Notes: generated from the sequence alone by a model not told the origin. Shown: positions 18,387-27,132, numbered from the stretch's first letter. The stretch is 56,445 nt of DNA from an uncultured Verrucomicrobiales bacterium (GCA_937128235.1 CAKZMG010000015.1:1-56445), one strand, 5' to 3'. Numbers and translations: made by a program.

Positions 18387-18402
18387 AAGTCAATTTTTAT
18401 CT

Positions 18403-18444
18403 ACAAAAAAAACTCTGGCTCTTCAAATAGAAGAAACCAGAGTT
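18403..18444 (-). terminator. Rho-independent terminator after the PEP-CTERM protease gene
   Basis: AACTCTGG (18411-18418) pairs with CCAGAGTT (18437-18444), and TCTTC with GAAGA extends the stem. Read on the minus strand, eight T residues follow (18405-18412 region), giving a standard terminator for the gene ending at 18472. Confidence 0.85.
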
Positions 18445-18471
18445 GATAAATTTTGTTAATAGATCGGAAAC

Positions 18472-19347
18472 CTATTTCTTTCTTCTCATCAGAAGCGCTA
18501 TGCTACCAAAACCAAGAAGTAGAGTTGATGATGGCTCAGGAATAGCTTGTAGTACTCCTGTTCCGTTATTATCAGGATCGAGTGCTAGTCCGTTATGAAT
18601 AGCTGCTGCAATCTGGTCAGCCCTGAGATTAAAATTTTGCGCTACAGTTTGACCATTATCATAGGCTGGACCATTACCAGCTCCCCACATTAAGTTAGCA
18701 GTTCCGGTTCCGATATTGTAGGAAGGGTCTTGAGTAGTTCCAGCACCTGCTCCACCATTTACATCTTCTACGTGTCGTAACCCAAGCGCATGACCTATCT
18801 CGTGTGCTATTGTACCAGACAAAGAATCCGCAGTGAACCCCTCGTTAGCCATCACACCTCGCCCGTTACTAGAAAATGTTCCGTCGATAAAAAGCTGAAA
18901 ATTTCCTGCATTCCGAGCGGAAAACATAGGGTTTGGTAGCGGGTTTCCGACCCAACCAGAGCCAGCTGAACCATTATAACCAGTCCCAGAATGATCCATA
19001 ACAAAGAAAAGCTGAAGTGTATCAACGCCTAGACCTGGAAGCGCATCGCCTGATCCTGATGTGAATGTATTAGCATAAACAGCGTTTCTTTCAGCAGAAG
19101 TAAGACGCTGAGCCTCAGTGTTGTCCCAGGTAGTATTAGTGAATGTTACCTGAACACCTGCCTGCTCCCAGATGTCATTCACTTGAGTTTGGTAAAGATA
19201 ACCGTCACCTGATCCTGAGGGATCAAGCAGTGTAGGATTACCGCCCGCATCATCGCGGACTTGAATGATTTCTACATTTAAATTGTATTGGATTGCGGCA
19301 TGAACAGAACCACATAGCATTGACGTAAGTAAGAGCGAATATTTCAT
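18472..19347 (-). CDS. Secreted matrixin-type zinc metalloprotease with PEP-CTERM anchor
   Basis: 291 aa. A Sec signal peptide (about 1-18, SLLLTSMLCGSVHAA) is followed by a metzincin zinc site HEIGHALGLRH (182-192) and a Met-turn candidate NLMWG (about 217-221). The C-terminus (IPEPSSTLLLGFGSIALLMRRKK) is a canonical PEP-CTERM signal: PEP motif, hydrophobic helix, Arg cluster. The protein would be sorted by an exosortase to the cell surface or matrix. It stands alone with its own terminator; no exosortase gene is in the window. Substrate unknown. Confidence 0.9.
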   Translation of the reverse strand: MKYSLLLTSMLCGSVHAAIQYNLNVEIIQVRDDAGGNPTLLDPSGSGDGYLYQTQVNDIWEQAGVQVTFTNTTWDNTEAQRLTSAERNAVYANTFTSGSGDALPGLGVDTLQLFFVMDHSGTGYNGSAGSGWVGNPLPNPMFSARNAGNFQLFIDGTFSSNGRGVMANEGFTADSLSGTIAHEIGHALGLRHVEDVNGGAGAGTTQDPSYNIGTGTANLMWGAGNGPAYDNGQTVAQNFNLRADQIAAAIHNGLALDPDNNGTGVLQAIPEPSSTLLLGFGSIALLMRRKK

Positions 19348-19431
19348 AACGACATCAACTTAGTAAATCTGTATATTCTAGTCAATCCAAATCCCTTCCA
19401 AAAACTCAAACTAACTAAAAACGATATGCCC

Positions 19432-20355
19432 CTACTTCAAAAACTCTCTCCCATTCGCACTCCTTGGAAATCCCTGTGCTCTCCACGCTTCGTAGCGCCG
19501 CCATCCGGTAGCGATAAGTTGCTTCGCCCTTTCATCTCTATTCAGTGAGCCAAAGTTTACCACAACTAGCTGTCTGGGAGTGATCTCTGCACGTCCATCA
19601 GCCAACTTCTTAACTACATTTTTCTTATTTGCAGAAATAACTGCATTAGTTTCCTCCACCATCAATCCACCAATAGACATCGTCCCTAACAACTTATTTG
19701 TGCTGGCTAGTCGGAGTGATTGAGAACTGCCATTCACTCGCTTCACAGTCACTGACCTGCTTTTCTGCTTCATGTAGAAATCATAACCATTCGTCTTCAG
19801 CGCATAGCTTGCTAGTTTAGCCAAATCAGAAATCTTCGTCCTACCTAGTCCTCCAGCTGGGCTTTTGAAATGAGTCGATTTCATCTGCAAATAAGCCGCC
19901 AAATTATTCATTTCCTTAGTGAAGGCGGAATATGGATTTCCCCCTCTACCTTTTTTTGCCAGTAACTGCCTGCCCACATACTCTCCCAGCACCAACGCGC
20001 TAGCCTTGTCTTGGTTCAGAGAAAGTGTGTAAAGCGCATCACGCATCGATATCTGATCTCCTGCCTGCAGGTTCAAAACATTACCTAGCCCTGAATTAGA
20101 TATTCCGCTCGGCACTACCATCATCGTGGAAAGTGGAGTTCCGGATAATTTAGCCCAGTCCAGCACCACCTTTGCTGTAGCTAACTGACTAAAACTCCCA
20201 GTCGGCACAGACTTCTCAGAGTTAGCCGCCAGAAGCACGCGCTTAGAGTGACGTTCCACCACGATGTAGCTCTCTTGAGCTTTCACTTGAGCAGAACCTA
20301 ACAAGCTAATGAACATGAGAGACAATAAAGATAAGGAAAGGAATGATGTTTTCAT
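19432..20355 (-). CDS. S11 peptidase-like (D-Ala-D-Ala carboxypeptidase fold), probably inactive
   Basis: 307 aa with a Sec signal (about 1-26, ending SAQVKAQ). Overall order follows S11 penicillin-binding proteins: PTGSFSQLATAKVVLDW aligns with the PASxTKLMTA active-site block, SLNQDKASALVLGEYVG with the SxN block, and STNKLLGTMSIGGLMVEETN with the KTG block. The SxxK motif reads S54-F-S-Q57, so the general-base Lys is missing. SxN is kept (112-114). KTG is replaced by MVE (232-234). Without both lysines it should not cleave peptidoglycan and may bind it or act structurally. The alignment was done by eye. Confidence 0.75.
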   Translation of the reverse strand: MKTSFLSLSLLSLMFISLLGSAQVKAQESYIVVERHSKRVLLAANSEKSVPTGSFSQLATAKVVLDWAKLSGTPLSTMMVVPSGISNSGLGNVLNLQAGDQISMRDALYTLSLNQDKASALVLGEYVGRQLLAKKGRGGNPYSAFTKEMNNLAAYLQMKSTHFKSPAGGLGRTKISDLAKLASYALKTNGYDFYMKQKSRSVTVKRVNGSSQSLRLASTNKLLGTMSIGGLMVEETNAVISANKKNVVKKLADGRAEITPRQLVVVNFGSLNRDERAKQLIATGWRRYEAWRAQGFPRSANGREFLK

Positions 20356-20772
20356 CTGTACGATTTAAATATAGAGTTTATTGGTTTGTTTAATTTCACC
20401 GAAATCAGCCAGAACTTCAATCAGAACCCAGCTGTTTCAATGTAATTCTAAGCGGAACATAATCACACTTCTCTTAGAAAACAACCCCTAGATCATGGAA
20501 AATGAATCCATTACAACAGCCAAATCCCATCACATTTCATCCAATACTTATTCACAATCATGTCAATAAGTGCTTGCCTTTTATAGCTCGATGTGTGCAT
20601 GTCCCTCCCATCGCTCGATAATTCAAAGCCAAGCACGGATCCGTTCTACTCAGAACCATTTCTCCATTTGCATCGAGCCTATTCACTCTCACAGCAAGCT
20701 AAATCTCGGCTGTCAGTGATAGAAAGCAATCATTAACTCGCTTGGCTTCAAACCAAATAACAACAAGACAAC
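20356..20772 (+). promoter_or_regulatory. Structured leader region of the RRM protein gene
   Basis: 417 bases without a gene. Visible pairings: GCTCGATG (20586-20593) with CATCGAGC (20671-20678); AAGCCAAGC (20626-20634) with GCTTGGCTT (20740-20748); and a local hairpin CACT..ACAGC (20684-20695) with GCTGT.AGTG (20709-20718). The first two pairings interleave, so they form a pseudoknot or exclude each other, as in temperature- or ligand-switched leaders. The last arm ends 25 bases before the RRM start codon. The far-left part (20356-20560) shows nothing I can name. Confidence 0.45.
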
Positions 20773-21465
20773 ATGTCAGAACAACAACAAAATGGACCGC
20801 GAAAGAACAATAATCGCAACCATAACAATAACAGAAATCGCAATAATAACCGCAATAACAACGGCAATCGCAACAACAAAAACCGTAACCGTAACAACAA
20901 TCGCAAACCTCGCCAGCACAAGCCTAAACCACTCGTGCTATCGACTTGGCAGAAAATCCTGATCTTTTTTAAGCTCACTAGCGAAGACAAGATCCGTAAG
21001 CAACTCCAAGCGAACAGACCTGCCAGAAACAAATCCACGACCACTGCCAATGCGAACAATGCTGCCAAGCCAGCACGCACCAATACTCGCGTAGCAAAAG
21101 AGCGCAAGGCACCACAGAAAATAGCAGTCGAAACTCCGCGCCTCTATGTAGGAAACCTCTCCTATGACGCTACAGAATACGACATTGAAGACCTATTCAA
21201 AGGGATCGGTTCTGTGAAAAAAGTAGAAATCATCTACAATCGCCACACCCATAAATCTAAGGGATACGGATTCGTCCAGATGCTCAATGTAGATGAAGCC
21301 AAGCGCGCGGTCGATGTGCTCCACGATCAGCCATTCTTAGGCAGAAACCTCATCGTAAACGGATCTAAAGCACGCAAGGCGAGCGACCCTAACAGCAGTA
21401 ACTACAATCCAGATGCTGCTAAATCAGAAGAAACTGAGACGGCATCCTCTGAGCCAGCTGCTTAG
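20773..21465 (+). CDS. RNA-binding protein: Asn/Arg-rich tail plus one RRM
   Basis: 230 aa. Residues 6-46 are almost only Asn, Arg, Lys, Gln and Gly, a low-complexity, positively charged tail. A short hydrophobic amphipathic segment (STWQKILIFFKLTSEDKIRK, 57-76) and a Lys/Ala-rich linker follow. The single RRM (about 122-200) has RNP2 LYVGNL (124-129) and RNP1 KGYGFVQM (163-170). The C-terminus is acidic. Single-RRM proteins in bacteria are often cold-induced RNA chaperones. It probably binds single-stranded RNA in the cytoplasm and may condense through the Asn-rich tail. A strong terminator follows directly. Confidence 0.9.
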   Translation: MSEQQQNGPRKNNNRNHNNNRNRNNNRNNNGNRNNKNRNRNNNRKPRQHKPKPLVLSTWQKILIFFKLTSEDKIRKQLQANRPARNKSTTTANANNAAKPARTNTRVAKERKAPQKIAVETPRLYVGNLSYDATEYDIEDLFKGIGSVKKVEIIYNRHTHKSKGYGFVQMLNVDEAKRAVDVLHDQPFLGRNLIVNGSKARKASDPNSSNYNPDAAKSEETETASSEPAA

Positions 21466-21483
21466 AATAAATCATCACTACCA

Positions 21484-21520
21484 AACACCCTGGAGCTACT
21501 CGCTTCAGGGTGTTTTTTTA
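21484..21520 (+). terminator. Rho-independent terminator after the RRM gene
   Basis: AACACCCTGGAGC (21484-21496) pairs with GCTTCAGGGTGTT (21502-21513 region), with one mismatch, and is followed by seven T residues. It lies 18 bases after the stop codon. Confidence 0.9.
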
Positions 21521-21577
21521 TACGCATGACTCTATTTTCCCTTTTAATAGCCAGCTATAATCGCTTAGTATATACTC

Positions 21578-22519
21578 ATGTCCAACTCATCATTAGATTC
21601 ACTTAAGAAATTCACCACCATCGTAGCCGACACTGGAGACTTTGAGTCCATCAAGCAGTATCAACCACAAGATGCGACCACCAATCCATCACTTATCCTC
21701 AAAGCTGCACTCCAAGACGAGTATCAGCACATCGTTGACCAAGCTCTAACATCAGCCTCCAGCAAGACCACAGAATCAGTCATGGATCAGCTCCTGGTTC
21801 TCTTCGGACTAGAAATTCTCAAAATCGTTCCAGGTCGCGTTTCCACAGAAGTAGATGCCAGACTCTCATTCGACACCGCCGGCACCATCGCTAAGGCAAA
21901 AGAAATCATCGCTCTTTACGAGGCAAACGGAGCATCAAAAGATCGCATCCTCATCAAGATCGCATCCACTTGGGAAGGCATCAAGGCTGCTGAAGCACTA
22001 GAAAAAGAAGGCATCAAATGTAACCTCACCCTCCTCTTCTCTAAAGCACAAGCCATCGCCTGTGCAGAAGCCAATGTCCAACTCATCTCACCATTCGTAG
22101 GTAGAATTTACGATTGGTATAAGAAAGACACTGGTATCGACTACTCTGGGGCGGAAGACCCAGGAGTGATCTCCGTCACAGATATTTATAACTACTACAA
22201 GAAATTTGGCTACAAGACAGAAGTCATGGGAGCATCATTCAGAAACACAGGTCAGATCACTGAGCTCGCTGGATGTGATCTCCTCACCATCAGCCCAAAT
22301 CTTCTCGAAGACCTCCAGAACTCAGATGCAGAAGTGACTCAGAAACTCAACGAGCAAGACGCCCAAGCATCCGATCAAGAGAAACTATCACTCAACGAAG
22401 CTGACTTCCGTCTCATGTTTAACGAAGACGCTATGGCTACGGAGAAAACTGCCGAAGGCATCCGAGGATTTAGCGCAGACATCGTAAAACTAGAGACACT
22501 CATCAGCAGCAAGCTCTAA
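21578..22519 (+). CDS. tal: Transaldolase
   Basis: 313 aa, the length of the TalB type. Conserved blocks are [13 protein letters not shown] (28-40), [13 protein letters not shown], the Schiff-base Lys in [16 protein letters not shown] near 130, and [29 protein letters not shown] is the late active-site strand. It transfers a dihydroxyacetone unit between sugar phosphates in the non-oxidative pentose phosphate pathway in the cytoplasm. It sits alone after a terminator and 8 bases ahead of a hydrolase gene. A conventional housekeeping enzyme with no odd residues seen. Confidence 0.95.
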   Translation: MSNSSLDSLKKFTTIVADTGDFESIKQYQPQDATTNPSLILKAALQDEYQHIVDQALTSASSKTTESVMDQLLVLFGLEILKIVPGRVSTEVDARLSFDTAGTIAKAKEIIALYEANGASKDRILIKIASTWEGIKAAEALEKEGIKCNLTLLFSKAQAIACAEANVQLISPFVGRIYDWYKKDTGIDYSGAEDPGVISVTDIYNYYKKFGYKTEVMGASFRNTGQITELAGCDLLTISPNLLEDLQNSDAEVTQKLNEQDAQASDQEKLSLNEADFRLMFNEDAMATEKTAEGIRGFSADIVKLETLISSKL

Positions 22520-22527
22520 ACTAGAAA

Positions 22528-23292
22528 ATGTCAGAAAACTCAACGCCAGCAGACCAGAAGAAGATCACCAAGGAAACAACCCACCTGATATTTCTTCCTG
22601 GTCTGCATGGCACTGATGATCTTTACGACCATTTATTAGAACACTTAGAATCAGAGGTAAGTTTTCAACGCACCCTGATCAATTACCCAGATGACATCAA
22701 TCAGAGCTATGGAAAACTCACAGCATGGCTCTCAGCACACCTTTTCCTGGATGAAATAAACCCTACATCAGTTCATCACAAAACAGTCATCATTGCCGAG
22801 TCATTTTCTACAGTAATCGCACTTCAGTTAGCAGAGAAATTTCCAGAAAAAATCGACGGTGTCATTATCTCAGGCGGCTTCTGCTCCAGTCCCGTTCCTA
22901 CTATATTTAGCTATATCCCCCTTCGCCCATTCTTTTTTATTAAACCTCCCCTCACGATCATTCGTCGCTATCTCACGGGGTCAACGTGTCCGTTAGATCT
23001 CGTTAAAGATGTGCGATCAGTCATGAAAAAAGTTTCCACAAAAAGAATAACCCAGAGACTCCGTAGCATTTTTGCACTTGAGGAAGAATCCGTCCCAAGC
23101 ATTTCATCCACGCCTATCATGTTACTACAAGCGGAGCATGATGAAGTTATTTCATGGGAAAAACAAAACCAACTCGAACAGCACCTCCCTCATGCAGAAG
23201 CTCACTGGCTAGATGCTCCTCACCTCATCTTTCAGGTTCAGCCAAGTGATAGCGCCACGCTTATCCTAGAATTTCTTGAAAAAATCAAGTGA
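22528..23292 (+). CDS. Alpha/beta hydrolase
   Basis: 254 aa. LIFLPGLHGTDDLYDHLLEHL gives the oxyanion loop region of alpha/beta hydrolases. The nucleophile elbow reads VIIAESFSTVIALQLA near 88-103 (Ser in AESFS instead of GxSxG). Asp in LLQAEHDEVISWE and His in DAPHLIFQ complete a plausible triad. The substrate is unknown. It is probably co-transcribed with transaldolase (8-base gap) and followed by thiD after 16 bases; no functional link is evident. A dispersed GGTAAGTTTT copy lies at 22655-22665. Confidence 0.82.
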   Translation: MSENSTPADQKKITKETTHLIFLPGLHGTDDLYDHLLEHLESEVSFQRTLINYPDDINQSYGKLTAWLSAHLFLDEINPTSVHHKTVIIAESFSTVIALQLAEKFPEKIDGVIISGGFCSSPVPTIFSYIPLRPFFFIKPPLTIIRRYLTGSTCPLDLVKDVRSVMKKVSTKRITQRLRSIFALEEESVPSISSTPIMLLQAEHDEVISWEKQNQLEQHLPHAEAHWLDAPHLIFQVQPSDSATLILEFLEKIK

Positions 23293-23308
23293 GCAGCTAA
23301 ATTAAAGC

Positions 23309-24118
23309 ATGACTCCACCTATCACACTCACCATCGCTGGCTCTGACTGTTCATCAGGTGCTGGAATTCAGGCTGACCTAAAAACATTTTCCTATCATGG
23401 CTGCCACGGTCTCACAGCTCTCACTTGTGTGGTAGCTGAGACTCCAGAAATAGTCGAGTCCATCCACCCAGTTCCACCTACAGTACTCCAGGAACAAGTA
23501 GAAATCCTGCTTAACACTTACCCAGTGAATGCCATCAAGACGGGTATGCTCTACTCTAAGGCACACCTCGTTGCCGTAGTTGAAATGCTCTCTAACAGAC
23601 CCAACATCCCACTCGTCGTTGACCCCGTCATGGTCGCCACATCAGGCTCCACACTAGTGGATAAAAACGCCATCCAGACCTACCGTGAAAGACTCTTACC
23701 ACTAGCCACTCTCATCACTCCAAACATGCCTGAAGCAGCAGTTCTGTTAGATCAACCCGTTGAAACAAAAGCTGACTTAGAACCAGCCGCCAAAAAACTC
23801 TCAGAACTCTACAACACCTCAGTCCTCCTCAAAGGCGGGCATCTTCCAGGAAATGACGATAGACTAGACGTCCTCTGGCATGAAGGAAAAGCCCATCACT
23901 TCACCGCTTCTAAAATTGACATCGCCTGCACCCATGGCACTGGCTGCACACTCTCTGCTGCCATCACAGCCCACCTCGCCAAAGGCGCTAACATGATCGA
24001 TGCCGTCACCACCTCCGTGGACTGGGTTCACTCCGCTATTCTAAATTCCTTCAAATGGAAATCCCCATCTGGTAATATCATCCACTGCCTAAACCACCTC
24101 CGCAGCGGAACACTGTAG
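23309..24118 (+). CDS. thiD: Hydroxymethylpyrimidine/phosphomethylpyrimidine kinase
   Basis: 269 aa. Opening TIAGSDCSSGAGIQADLKTF (8-27) is the ThiD substrate-binding segment, VVDPVMVATSG the mid motif, and CTHGTGCTLSAAITAHLAKG near 215-235 the ribokinase-family anion hole with the catalytic Asp replaced by Cys as is usual in ThiD. It phosphorylates the thiamine pyrimidine precursor twice. No other thiamine gene is nearby and no TPP riboswitch is visible upstream. It converges with ispE. Confidence 0.93.
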   Translation: MTPPITLTIAGSDCSSGAGIQADLKTFSYHGCHGLTALTCVVAETPEIVESIHPVPPTVLQEQVEILLNTYPVNAIKTGMLYSKAHLVAVVEMLSNRPNIPLVVDPVMVATSGSTLVDKNAIQTYRERLLPLATLITPNMPEAAVLLDQPVETKADLEPAAKKLSELYNTSVLLKGGHLPGNDDRLDVLWHEGKAHHFTASKIDIACTHGTGCTLSAAITAHLAKGANMIDAVTTSVDWVHSAILNSFKWKSPSGNIIHCLNHLRSGTL

Positions 24119-24126
24119 TCAGTAAT

Positions 24127-24969
24127 CTAACCCAGCTTCACCACCGCACTCCATAAAGTGGGGTCTAGTTCTTGCTTAGCTCGCGCTAATACTTTTTCAG
24201 CGTTTTGCGGCAAAAGAACTGCCATCATCGTAGATCCAGATCCACTCATCATCGCTCCTTCCACCTCTGGCTGATCCAATAGCCACATCTTCATCTCAGC
24301 CAGAAATCTATGCTTCATAAACACCGGCTTCTCTAAGTCATTCACCATCTTTCCCCAGAGAAATTTCTGCGCTGAGTAATCCACACCTGGTAACTCTCTC
24401 GCACCATTCCACGCCTTATAAGCAGCAGGAGTACTCACACCAAAACTCGGCTTCAAAAGCAGCATCGTTACATCGTGATCCCAGTCACCAGCAACAGGCT
24501 CTACCACCTCTCCCCTACCACTACAGTCACAAACCGAATCATACACAAAAAACGGCACATCAGAACCTATCTCACCGAGCAGCTCCGCCATCCTCTCCAT
24601 ACTCAGACCAGCTGCTTCTAGCTCATTCAGTCCTCGCATCACCGCTGCCGCATCACCACTTCCTCCACCCAGCCCAGCACCATGAGGAACTTTTTTAATA
24701 AGCTTCACACGGTATCTACATTCCATCCCAGTCTCTCGCTGGAATAATCTAACAGCCATCGTTACCAGATTCGTTTCATCCACTGGCACCCCCTCAGCAT
24801 CACACTCTAACAGATACTTATCTGCCTGATAAAATTCTAACTCATCCGCCAGACTAATAGGAGCCATTCGCGTCTCCATCGCATGAAATCCATCATCCCT
24901 CTTACCCAAGACCCGCAAGCTCAAATTCACTTTTGCCCGAGCTAATTCTCTATGCACAAGCTCGCTCAT
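24127..24969 (-). CDS. ispE: 4-diphosphocytidyl-2-C-methyl-D-erythritol kinase
   Basis: 280 aa. RAKVNLSLRVLGKRDDGFHAMET (11-33) and the GHMP-kinase phosphate loop VPHGAGLGGGSGDAAAVMRGL (90-110) identify it, with a late motif MMSGSGSTMMAVL. It adds phosphate in the MEP isoprenoid pathway (fourth step). Its first bases overlap the stop of yfiH (ATGA, 24966-24969), so the two are translationally coupled. No other MEP gene is in the window. Confidence 0.94.
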   Translation of the reverse strand: MSELVHRELARAKVNLSLRVLGKRDDGFHAMETRMAPISLADELEFYQADKYLLECDAEGVPVDETNLVTMAVRLFQRETGMECRYRVKLIKKVPHGAGLGGGSGDAAAVMRGLNELEAAGLSMERMAELLGEIGSDVPFFVYDSVCDCSGRGEVVEPVAGDWDHDVTMLLLKPSFGVSTPAAYKAWNGARELPGVDYSAQKFLWGKMVNDLEKPVFMKHRFLAEMKMWLLDQPEVEGAMMSGSGSTMMAVLLPQNAEKVLARAKQELDPTLWSAVVKLG

Positions 24970-25631
24970 ACACCCTTCCTTCCTAGTAAAGCCAACATTC
25001 TTCCTGTCGCACCCTTCTCAGTCCGATAACTATAATACCTCTCTAAATTTTCACTCGTACAGATTCCACAATCAGTGAAATTTTCCTTTCTCACTCCCGC
25101 AGCTAATGCCTGCTTCTGTATCTCAGAAGCAAAATCCACCTCATACGCAGGCGGCCTAATACACGGAGCCAGCACCACCAACACATCCTCAGCCTTTGTC
25201 CCAAAATCCGCCTTCATCAAATTTAACGCCTTTGGCAAAATCCCTAATTCTGTCCCCTTCTTCCCAGAATGCAAAAGCCCAACTGCCCCTGTCACCTGAT
25301 CCGCCAGATAAATAGCCCCACAATCCGCCACATAAATCCCTAACAAAACCCCAGCATCACCAGTAATTAAACCATCCACTCCCTCTATAACCTCAGCATC
25401 TTCACCTCTAACCATTTTATCAACCACAGCAATCTCCGCCCCATGCACCTGTTCCGCTCTCCAGCACTGGCTCCAGCTAAATCCCATTTCCTCCACCGCA
25501 TTCTTATGAAACGGTTCAAGCCGAGCCACCGTTGCCAGCCTATCCGTGTCCACTTCCACCCCATCCACACGCGTTAGAAATCTTGCCTCTAACCCATCCA
25601 CTACATTTAACTTAGATAAAAAATCCTCCAT
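24966..25631 (-). CDS. pgeF: YfiH/PgeF multicopper-polyphenol-oxidase-family protein
   Basis: About 221 aa from the ATG at 25631; a GTG at 25640 would add three residues. Conserved metal or catalytic positions are QVHGAEIAV (His), YVADCGAIYL (Cys) and LLHSGKKGTELGI (His). The family removes misincorporated Ser-containing precursors from peptidoglycan (PgeF) or acts on purine nucleosides, depending on study. It overlaps ispE by 4 bases. The 25642-25652 dispersed word lies 11 bases upstream of the start. Confidence 0.85.
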   Translation of the reverse strand: MEDFLSKLNVVDGLEARFLTRVDGVEVDTDRLATVARLEPFHKNAVEEMGFSWSQCWRAEQVHGAEIAVVDKMVRGEDAEVIEGVDGLITGDAGVLLGIYVADCGAIYLADQVTGAVGLLHSGKKGTELGILPKALNLMKADFGTKAEDVLVVLAPCIRPPAYEVDFASEIQKQALAAGVRKENFTDCGICTSENLERYYSYRTEKGATGRMLALLGRKGV

Positions 25632-25667
25632 CGCCACCACTAAAACTTACCCCTAGGATTCTGCAAC

Positions 25668-25697
25668 AAAAAAGGGTGCGCCTTATCAGGCGCACCC
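25668..25697 (-). terminator. Terminator of the marR gene
   Basis: Perfect 9-base stem GGGTGCGCC (25674-25682) with GGCGCACCC (25689-25697) and a 6-base loop. Read on the minus strand it ends in six T residues (25668-25673), as expected after the gene ending at 25744. Confidence 0.92.
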
Positions 25698-25743
25698 TGT
25701 ATGAATTCTCATTCATGGGGAATAGTAACAATAGAATATGTTT

Positions 25744-26190
25744 CTAAAGATTACGATTCAGTGCAGTCCTTGCATGGTTCACTGTATCAGCTTCTTCTTC
25801 ATCCATTTCTGACATCACATCGGCTAGATTAACAGCGATTTCGCCACGCATCTTAGACACTAAGTCTATTCCGTGTGATGTAATGCGAACCATGATCTTA
25901 CGGCGATCTTCAGCAGCGTGAACTCGCTCGACATAACCTAGCTTCTCAAGTCTATCCACAAGGCCAGTTGCAGCCGCTGTAGAATGACCCATCTTCTTCG
26001 CTATGTCAGACATGGTTAGGTATTCCTCACTTGAAAGGTAAGTGAGGAGGAAGAACTGAGGAAATGAAACATTTCCCTTATTCAGCTCTGATGCAAGGTT
26101 GAGGATACAAGAACGCTGAGTAAACAGAACGAAATCTGCTAGTCTCTCAGCTTCTGAGCTTGATCCACCTTGTTGTATTGTTGTTTTCAT
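25744..26190 (-). CDS. MarR-family transcriptional regulator
   Basis: 148 aa. Winged helix-turn-helix read as LTYLSSEEYLTMSDIAKKMGHSTAAATGLVDRLEKLGYVERVHAAEDRRKIMVRITSHG, with the beta-wing DRRKIMVRIT typical of MarR. Such dimers usually repress transport or stress genes and release DNA on ligand binding. The target genes are unknown. The upstream gap (26191-26401) is AT-rich and holds no clear palindrome I would defend. It is separate from yfiH by a terminator. Confidence 0.9.
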   Translation of the reverse strand: MKTTIQQGGSSSEAERLADFVLFTQRSCILNLASELNKGNVSFPQFFLLTYLSSEEYLTMSDIAKKMGHSTAAATGLVDRLEKLGYVERVHAAEDRRKIMVRITSHGIDLVSKMRGEIAVNLADVMSEMDEEEADTVNHARTALNRNL

Positions 26191-26401
26191 ATTGCTAATT
26201 AGAATAGATTTATTATTTAGATTATCTAAGTAATTCTCTATCCATAAGAAGACTTTAATTTAAAATACCGCTTTACAGCAAGCTAAATTTTAAAAATAGT
26301 TAATATTTTTTAAACTTTTTAAGGGTAAATACTTAAATTAAGCCACTTACAGCGATAGAAAAATTTTAATATTTTACCGTTATCTTGTTAATAAAGTAAA
26401 T

Positions 26402-26773
26402 TTAACTATCAGGAAGTGTCTTTTTTTCAAAAGTTCTTAAATAAACAGTATCGCCAACATTCAACTCACCCGATATAATATCTGCGGCTAAAAACTGCCC
26501 TAAACGCTCCCCTGTTACCTTAACACTAGCGGCATTATTATCCTCAGCCGCATGAGAGCCTAGTGTATATAGAACAGAATCCTCAGGAATCACTAATCTA
26601 CCAAACCTCTGAATAAGAACATACTTCGCCTCTTTATTCACCGAGCTCACCCTAGCCACCATTCTATCTGGCTGCACCACCTCCTTTTTTTCCTCCTCTA
26701 CAGGCTCAGTACCCGCGCATGAGTTTAAAAGCATCAGCCCAGAAAGAGCGATTAAACCTAAACGATAATTCAT
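26402..26773 (-). CDS. Small lipoprotein of unknown function
   Basis: About 123 aa from the ATG at 26773 (MNYRLGLIALSGLMLLNSCAG); an upstream start at 26890 would add 39 residues that spoil the signal. A type II signal with lipobox LNSC places the mature N-terminal Cys at residue 19. The mature part has an acidic linker (EPVEEEKKEVV) followed by a compact domain with VARVSSVNKEAKYVLIQRFGRL and AADIISGELNVGDTVYL, a pattern like a small OB- or SH3-like barrel. I do not recognise the family. The gene stands alone upstream of a tRNA on the other strand. Confidence 0.7.
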   Translation of the reverse strand: MNYRLGLIALSGLMLLNSCAGTEPVEEEKKEVVQPDRMVARVSSVNKEAKYVLIQRFGRLVIPEDSVLYTLGSHAAEDNNAASVKVTGERLGQFLAADIISGELNVGDTVYLRTFEKKTLPDS

Positions 26774-26912
26774 CATAGAACAGATCATAAAGTGAGGATG
26801 GCAATGGCACAGCAAAAAAAATGCATAAATGATCAATCCTAGTATTGACGAACGCCTCAAGGTATGTTCTTTCTCTTCGCAGTTCGACAATGTTGCAAAA
26901 CATTCAACTCAC

Positions 26913-27003
26913 GGGTCAGTGGCTGAGTGGTCGAAAGCGCTCCCCTGCTAAGGGAGTATACTCCAAAAGGGTATCCAGGGTTCGAATCCCTGCTGACCCG
27001 CCA
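26913..27003 (+). tRNA. tRNA-Ser (anticodon GCU), CCA encoded
   Basis: Acceptor GGGTCAG (26913-26919) pairs with CTGACCC (26993-26999), G27000 is the discriminator, and CCA follows. The anticodon loop CCCTGCTAAGGG has GCT. A long variable arm (TATACTCCAAAAGGGTATC) is typical of serine tRNAs, and the T-arm CAGGGTTCGAATCCCTG is intact. Confidence 0.97.
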
Positions 27004-27011
27004 TTAATTTA

Positions 27012-27047
27012 AAAAGCTTGGTAATATACACATTACCAAGCTTTTTT
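27012..27047 (+). terminator. Terminator of tRNA-Ser
   Basis: AAAAGCTTGGTAAT (27012-27025) and ATTACCAAGCTTTT (27032-27045) form a perfect 14-base stem with a 6-base loop, followed by T residues. It starts 8 bases after the tRNA CCA end. Confidence 0.93.
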
Positions 27048-27110
27048 GTTTTCATACAGGATCATCAAGCCCACGGTTTATCCCACTACTAATAACAGCA
27101 GGGTGCAGAG

Positions 27111-27132
27111 ATAAATAGGCAGACAAATAAAA
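27111..27132. repeat. 22-base repeat shared with the right edge
   Basis: A 22-base sequence starting ATAAATAGGCAGAC here is identical to 56266-56287. At the right edge its core also occurs twice in tandem. It may be the end of a small mobile or degenerate element. It lies between the tRNA terminator and mutS, in sequence with no gene. Confidence 0.75.

Noticed and set aside
20748-21107. Minus-strand 119-aa frame over the RRM gene
   Set aside because: It is the shadow of the repetitive AAC/CGC codons of the Asn/Arg tail, producing a Leu-rich false protein.
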